A DNA stretch of 26,731 nt. It comes from Ktedonobacteraceae bacterium. Its GTDB lineage: Bacteria; Chloroflexota; Ktedonobacteria; Ktedonobacterales; Ktedonobacteraceae. The position numbers were made by a program, and so were the translations under genes. The DNA lies in contig JADBKA010000044.1 of NCBI GenBank assembly GCA_014896635.1, positions 1 through 26,731 on the forward strand, written 5' to 3'. The notes under the pieces were generated by a model. That model did not search any database. It saw nothing but the letters and a program-made list of their open reading frames with translations, and was not told the DNA's origin. Below are positions 24,342 to 26,731 of the stretch, piece by piece. Numbering within the stretch: position 1 is the first letter of the stretch; each line of letters begins with the position of its first letter.

Positions 24342-25691
24342 GTGAGCATTCAATTCACTCGCTTTACCAGTGACCAGATAACTAAGATGGCCCCGGACAG
24401 CCAGGTGGCAGCAGCAGGAAAGTCGCTCGCCAGCGCAAAGCACTGGCAAAGGACCGGTTTGAGTGAAGGAGTCCTCTGGGGGGAATGTAAAGGCAGCGCC
24501 ATCTACCAGGTCCGCATTGACCTCTCTTCAATGGCTGTTAAATGCAGTTGTCTGAGCCGCAAGCAGCCCTGCAAGCACGCTATCGGACTGCTTCTGCTCA
24601 CAAGCACCGCTCCCGACCTGATCACCGAGCAAGAGGCGCCCGACTGGCTGAAAGAGTGGCTCAGCCGGCAGGCAGCAGCCAGCAAGCGCAAAGAAACACG
24701 TGCTGCAAAACCGGCAACCGATGCCGCCGAAGCCCAGAAAGCCGCCCGGCAGAAAACGCAGCAGAAACGTGAGGCCCAGATTCAGCGTGGCCTCGAACGC
24801 CTTGACCTCTGGCTCAACGATCTCGTACGCAGCGGTCTGAGCAGCCTGGAGACGCAGCCGGCGAGATTCTGGGAGGATCAGGCGGCGCGGATGGTTGATG
24901 CTCAGGCGCCGGGCATCGCAGCACGCTTGCGGCGCATGGCTGCTCTTCCTAACGCCTCGCCTGACTGGCCCGAAAAAGTGCTCCGCCAGATGGGCCAGAT
25001 CGCCCTGCTAACGCAAGCTTATCGCCGGATCGATCAGCTCGAAGCGAGTCTTCAGGAAGATGTGCGGCTCCTGGTCGGCTGGACACTGACAGAGGAAGAG
25101 GTAAGCGCGCGCGGGGAGCATGTCATTGATGACTGGTTGATTCTGGGACAGGTCAACGAAGATGCGCCGCGCGGCACCACACAGCGTACCTGGCTGCTCG
25201 GAGCAATAACACGGCGCTCAGCCGTCATCGAGCAGTATGCACCACCCGGCGGCATCTACCCCCAGGTCATTCCGCCCGGCAGTTGCTGGCAGGCCGAGAT
25301 CACCTACTGGCCCGGTGCGGCCCCGCAGCGCGCCCGCATCGAACAGCTTCATCGCACAGGCGACGTGATTCAGCAACGGCTGCCAGGAGTCGCCGGCATT
25401 GAGGAATTCTTTAACGAGGTGGCTGCGCTCGTAGCACGCCAACCCTGGCGTGAACGCTTCCTCTGCGCCATACGTGACGTCGTGCCACTCTACGATACGA
25501 CAGGCCAGCGCTGGTATATCCGCGACCGCCAGGGCCTCGCATTGCCACTGCATGGCAACGGCCACTGGCAGTTGCTGGCGCTCTCAGGAGGTCATCCAGT
25601 TGATTTCGCCGGCGAATGGGATGGCGAAGCATTGCTGCCATTCGGCATATTCACACATGGCAGCTACTACCTGCTAGAGAGGACAGCATGA
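24342..25691 (+). CDS. SWIM zinc-finger domain protein
   Basis: This 449-residue protein has a SWIM domain near its N-terminus: VKCSCLSRKQPCKHAIGL, with Cys68, Cys70, Cys77 and His79 in the C-x-C-x6-C-x-H pattern. It is followed by a Lys/Ala-rich stretch at about 110-150, likely coiled or flexible, and a long alpha/beta region without a motif I know. SWIM domains bind nucleic acid or protein. In bacteria such proteins occur beside DUF5691, MoxR-type ATPases and vWA proteins (E. coli YehQ in the yeh cluster is an example). The start is GTG with GAGGGAAA just upstream. Its stop overlaps the next ATG as ATGA, showing a coupled operon. Confidence 0.88.
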   Translation: MSIQFTRFTSDQITKMAPDSQVAAAGKSLASAKHWQRTGLSEGVLWGECKGSAIYQVRIDLSSMAVKCSCLSRKQPCKHAIGLLLLTSTAPDLITEQEAPDWLKEWLSRQAAASKRKETRAAKPATDAAEAQKAARQKTQQKREAQIQRGLERLDLWLNDLVRSGLSSLETQPARFWEDQAARMVDAQAPGIAARLRRMAALPNASPDWPEKVLRQMGQIALLTQAYRRIDQLEASLQEDVRLLVGWTLTEEEVSARGEHVIDDWLILGQVNEDAPRGTTQRTWLLGAITRRSAVIEQYAPPGGIYPQVIPPGSCWQAEITYWPGAAPQRARIEQLHRTGDVIQQRLPGVAGIEEFFNEVAALVARQPWRERFLCAIRDVVPLYDTTGQRWYIRDRQGLALPLHGNGHWQLLALSGGHPVDFAGEWDGEALLPFGIFTHGSYYLLERTA

Positions 25692-26731
25692 CGAATCCAC
25701 TCATCACAACGGCTATTATCGGCACAGGCCAGCAGGATACACCCGAAATAGCAACAGGAACGCAGGTCGATAGACTGGCGGCTCAACTGACGGACGCTGA
25801 GACCGAGCGCAGACTGCTGCTCACAGCCAGCGCCTGGGCTGCCTATCGCCGCGCCGGCTCTATCGCACAACCGGCTCCCACGCTGCCGGCTCCAGCACCA
25901 CAGGAGACACGCACAGTCTGCACGCAGCAGGCCGCACATCTGTTAGAGAGCCTGTTGCAGAACGCGGAAAAATATGGCGCACTACTGCCAGAAGCTGTAA
26001 CGCTGCTTAAACAGGCCGGGCTGCGCCTGCCACATAGGTTGCTACCTGCCTTCCTGGACTATGCCACTCGCGCAAAAGCGCTGCGTCCGCTGCTTCACCT
26101 CGTGCTTGGGGAGCGGGGACGCTGGCTCAGCCAGTTCAATAGCGCCTGGTCCTGGGTCAACGATTTTCTGACAGACGAGCAAGAGACTTTGCCGGACGAT
26201 GCTGAGACAATCTGGCAGGAAGGGACTACCGGGCAGCGTGCTGAATTGCTGCGGCGCCTGCGCGCCGTTGACCCGGCCAGAGCGCGCGACTGGCTTGCGG
26301 CAACCTGGAAGCAGGAGAAAGTCGAGGCGAGAGGCAAATTTCTCAGCACGCTCGAAGTTGGCCTCGCCATTGAGGATGAACCGCTGCTGGAAAAGGCGCT
26401 GGATGATCGGGGCGAGAGCGTGCGCTCTCTCGCTGTTTCGCTGCTGGCGCGACTGCCAGCATCCGCTCTGGCGCAGCGCATGCGCGAGCGGGCCGACAGC
26501 ATGCTGGATTTTGTAAAGAGCAAGCAGCCTTTTGCGAAAGGCAAACTTCAGGTGACGCCACCAGATCAGTTAGAAAAAGACTGGCAGCGCGATGGCATTA
26601 GCGCTCGCTCGCCGAAAAACAGTGCTTACGAGAAAGCGCAGGAGTGGTGGCTGGCACAGGTACTCGCTTACGTGCCACCAGAGCACTGGGAACAGCGTTT
26701 CACCACTTCAGCAACCGAGTTGATCATAGCG
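25688..26731 (+). CDS. DUF5691 family protein (cut by window edge)
   Basis: The frame runs 348 codons from ATG 25688 to the window end without a stop. The opening NPLITTAIIGTGQQ and ERRLLLTASAWAAYRRAG, and ALLPEAVTLLKQAGLRLPH further on, are those of DUF5691. The later part is helical with HEAT-like units, for example EDEPLLEKALDDRGESVRSL and AVSLLARLPAS. DUF5691 proteins are usually about 500 residues, so 150 or more are missing. The ATG overlaps the SWIM gene stop by four bases. The family has no known reaction, but by neighbourhood it belongs with SWIM, MoxR and vWA proteins, which would be expected downstream of 26731. Confidence 0.85.
   Translation, partial: MTNPLITTAIIGTGQQDTPEIATGTQVDRLAAQLTDAETERRLLLTASAWAAYRRAGSIAQPAPTLPAPAPQETRTVCTQQAAHLLESLLQNAEKYGALLPEAVTLLKQAGLRLPHRLLPAFLDYATRAKALRPLLHLVLGERGRWLSQFNSAWSWVNDFLTDEQETLPDDAETIWQEGTTGQRAELLRRLRAVDPARARDWLAATWKQEKVEARGKFLSTLEVGLAIEDEPLLEKALDDRGESVRSLAVSLLARLPASALAQRMRERADSMLDFVKSKQPFAKGKLQVTPPDQLEKDWQRDGISARSPKNSAYEKAQEWWLAQVLAYVPPEHWEQRFTTSATELIIA

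Overview
The window is bacterial chromosomal DNA of moderately high GC. It carries 22 intact or edge-cut protein genes, one frameshifted gene, one truncated gene and one gene scrap. There are no rRNA or tRNA genes, CRISPR arrays or phage genes that I can see. The mix of genes suggests Chloroflexota of the Ktedonobacter type: a tandem crcB pair, MoxR/DUF58/vWA, an S53 peptidase lipoprotein, ATP-type PEP carboxykinase, a LacD-type aldolase, a SWIM-DUF5691 pair, and GC-rich double-hairpin repeats between genes. This placement is inference from gene content; no ribosomal marker is present.

Layout. 1-1013 (minus): two overlapping crcB fluoride-channel genes behind a fluoride riboswitch whose terminator arm overlaps the aptamer pseudoknot. 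1289-4294 (plus): a MoxR ATPase, a DUF58 protein broken by a one-base frameshift, and a membrane vWA protein. 4599-5912: an acetamidase/formamidase-family enzyme, convergent with an SMP-30/gluconolactonase-like protein (5997-6971). 7187-11370: an antibiotic-biosynthesis-monooxygenase-fold protein, xylulokinase, a methyltransferase and a tagatose-bisphosphate-type aldolase. Between these lie a GC-rich repeat and a 113-bp MITE-like element. 11440-16568 (all minus): endonuclease III, a RibD/DHFR-like reductase with an AraC-type regulator directly upstream, DUF1697, a frameshifted scrap, a CPBP membrane protease and the C-terminal half of a nitrilase. 16710-24121 (all minus): a small cysteine-rich secreted protein, a sedolisin lipoprotein, pckA with an overlapping 32-codon leader ORF, a lipoprotein of unknown function, Hsp20 and a charged hypothetical protein. 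24342 to the right edge (plus): a SWIM zinc-finger protein overlapping a DUF5691 protein that leaves the window.

How they fit together. The crcB unit is a self-contained fluoride-export module. The MoxR-DUF58-vWA set is a classic chaperone-like gene neighbourhood. The lactonase, xylulokinase and aldolase point to sugar and sugar-acid use, but each appears to be transcribed separately. The right-edge operon resembles the SWIM/DUF5691/MoxR/vWA neighbourhoods; the partner genes, if present, lie outside the window.

The most notable non-coding or unlisted signals are the riboswitch, the pckA leader ORF, the MITE with 14-bp perfect terminal inverted repeats, three related GC-rich hairpin repeats in different orientations, and a long inverted repeat spanning the divergent promoter at 24139-24281. 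Start codons were chosen by ribosome-binding site, so several (GTG starts at 845, 15958, 17270, 19220 and 22954) are shorter than the longest open frame.
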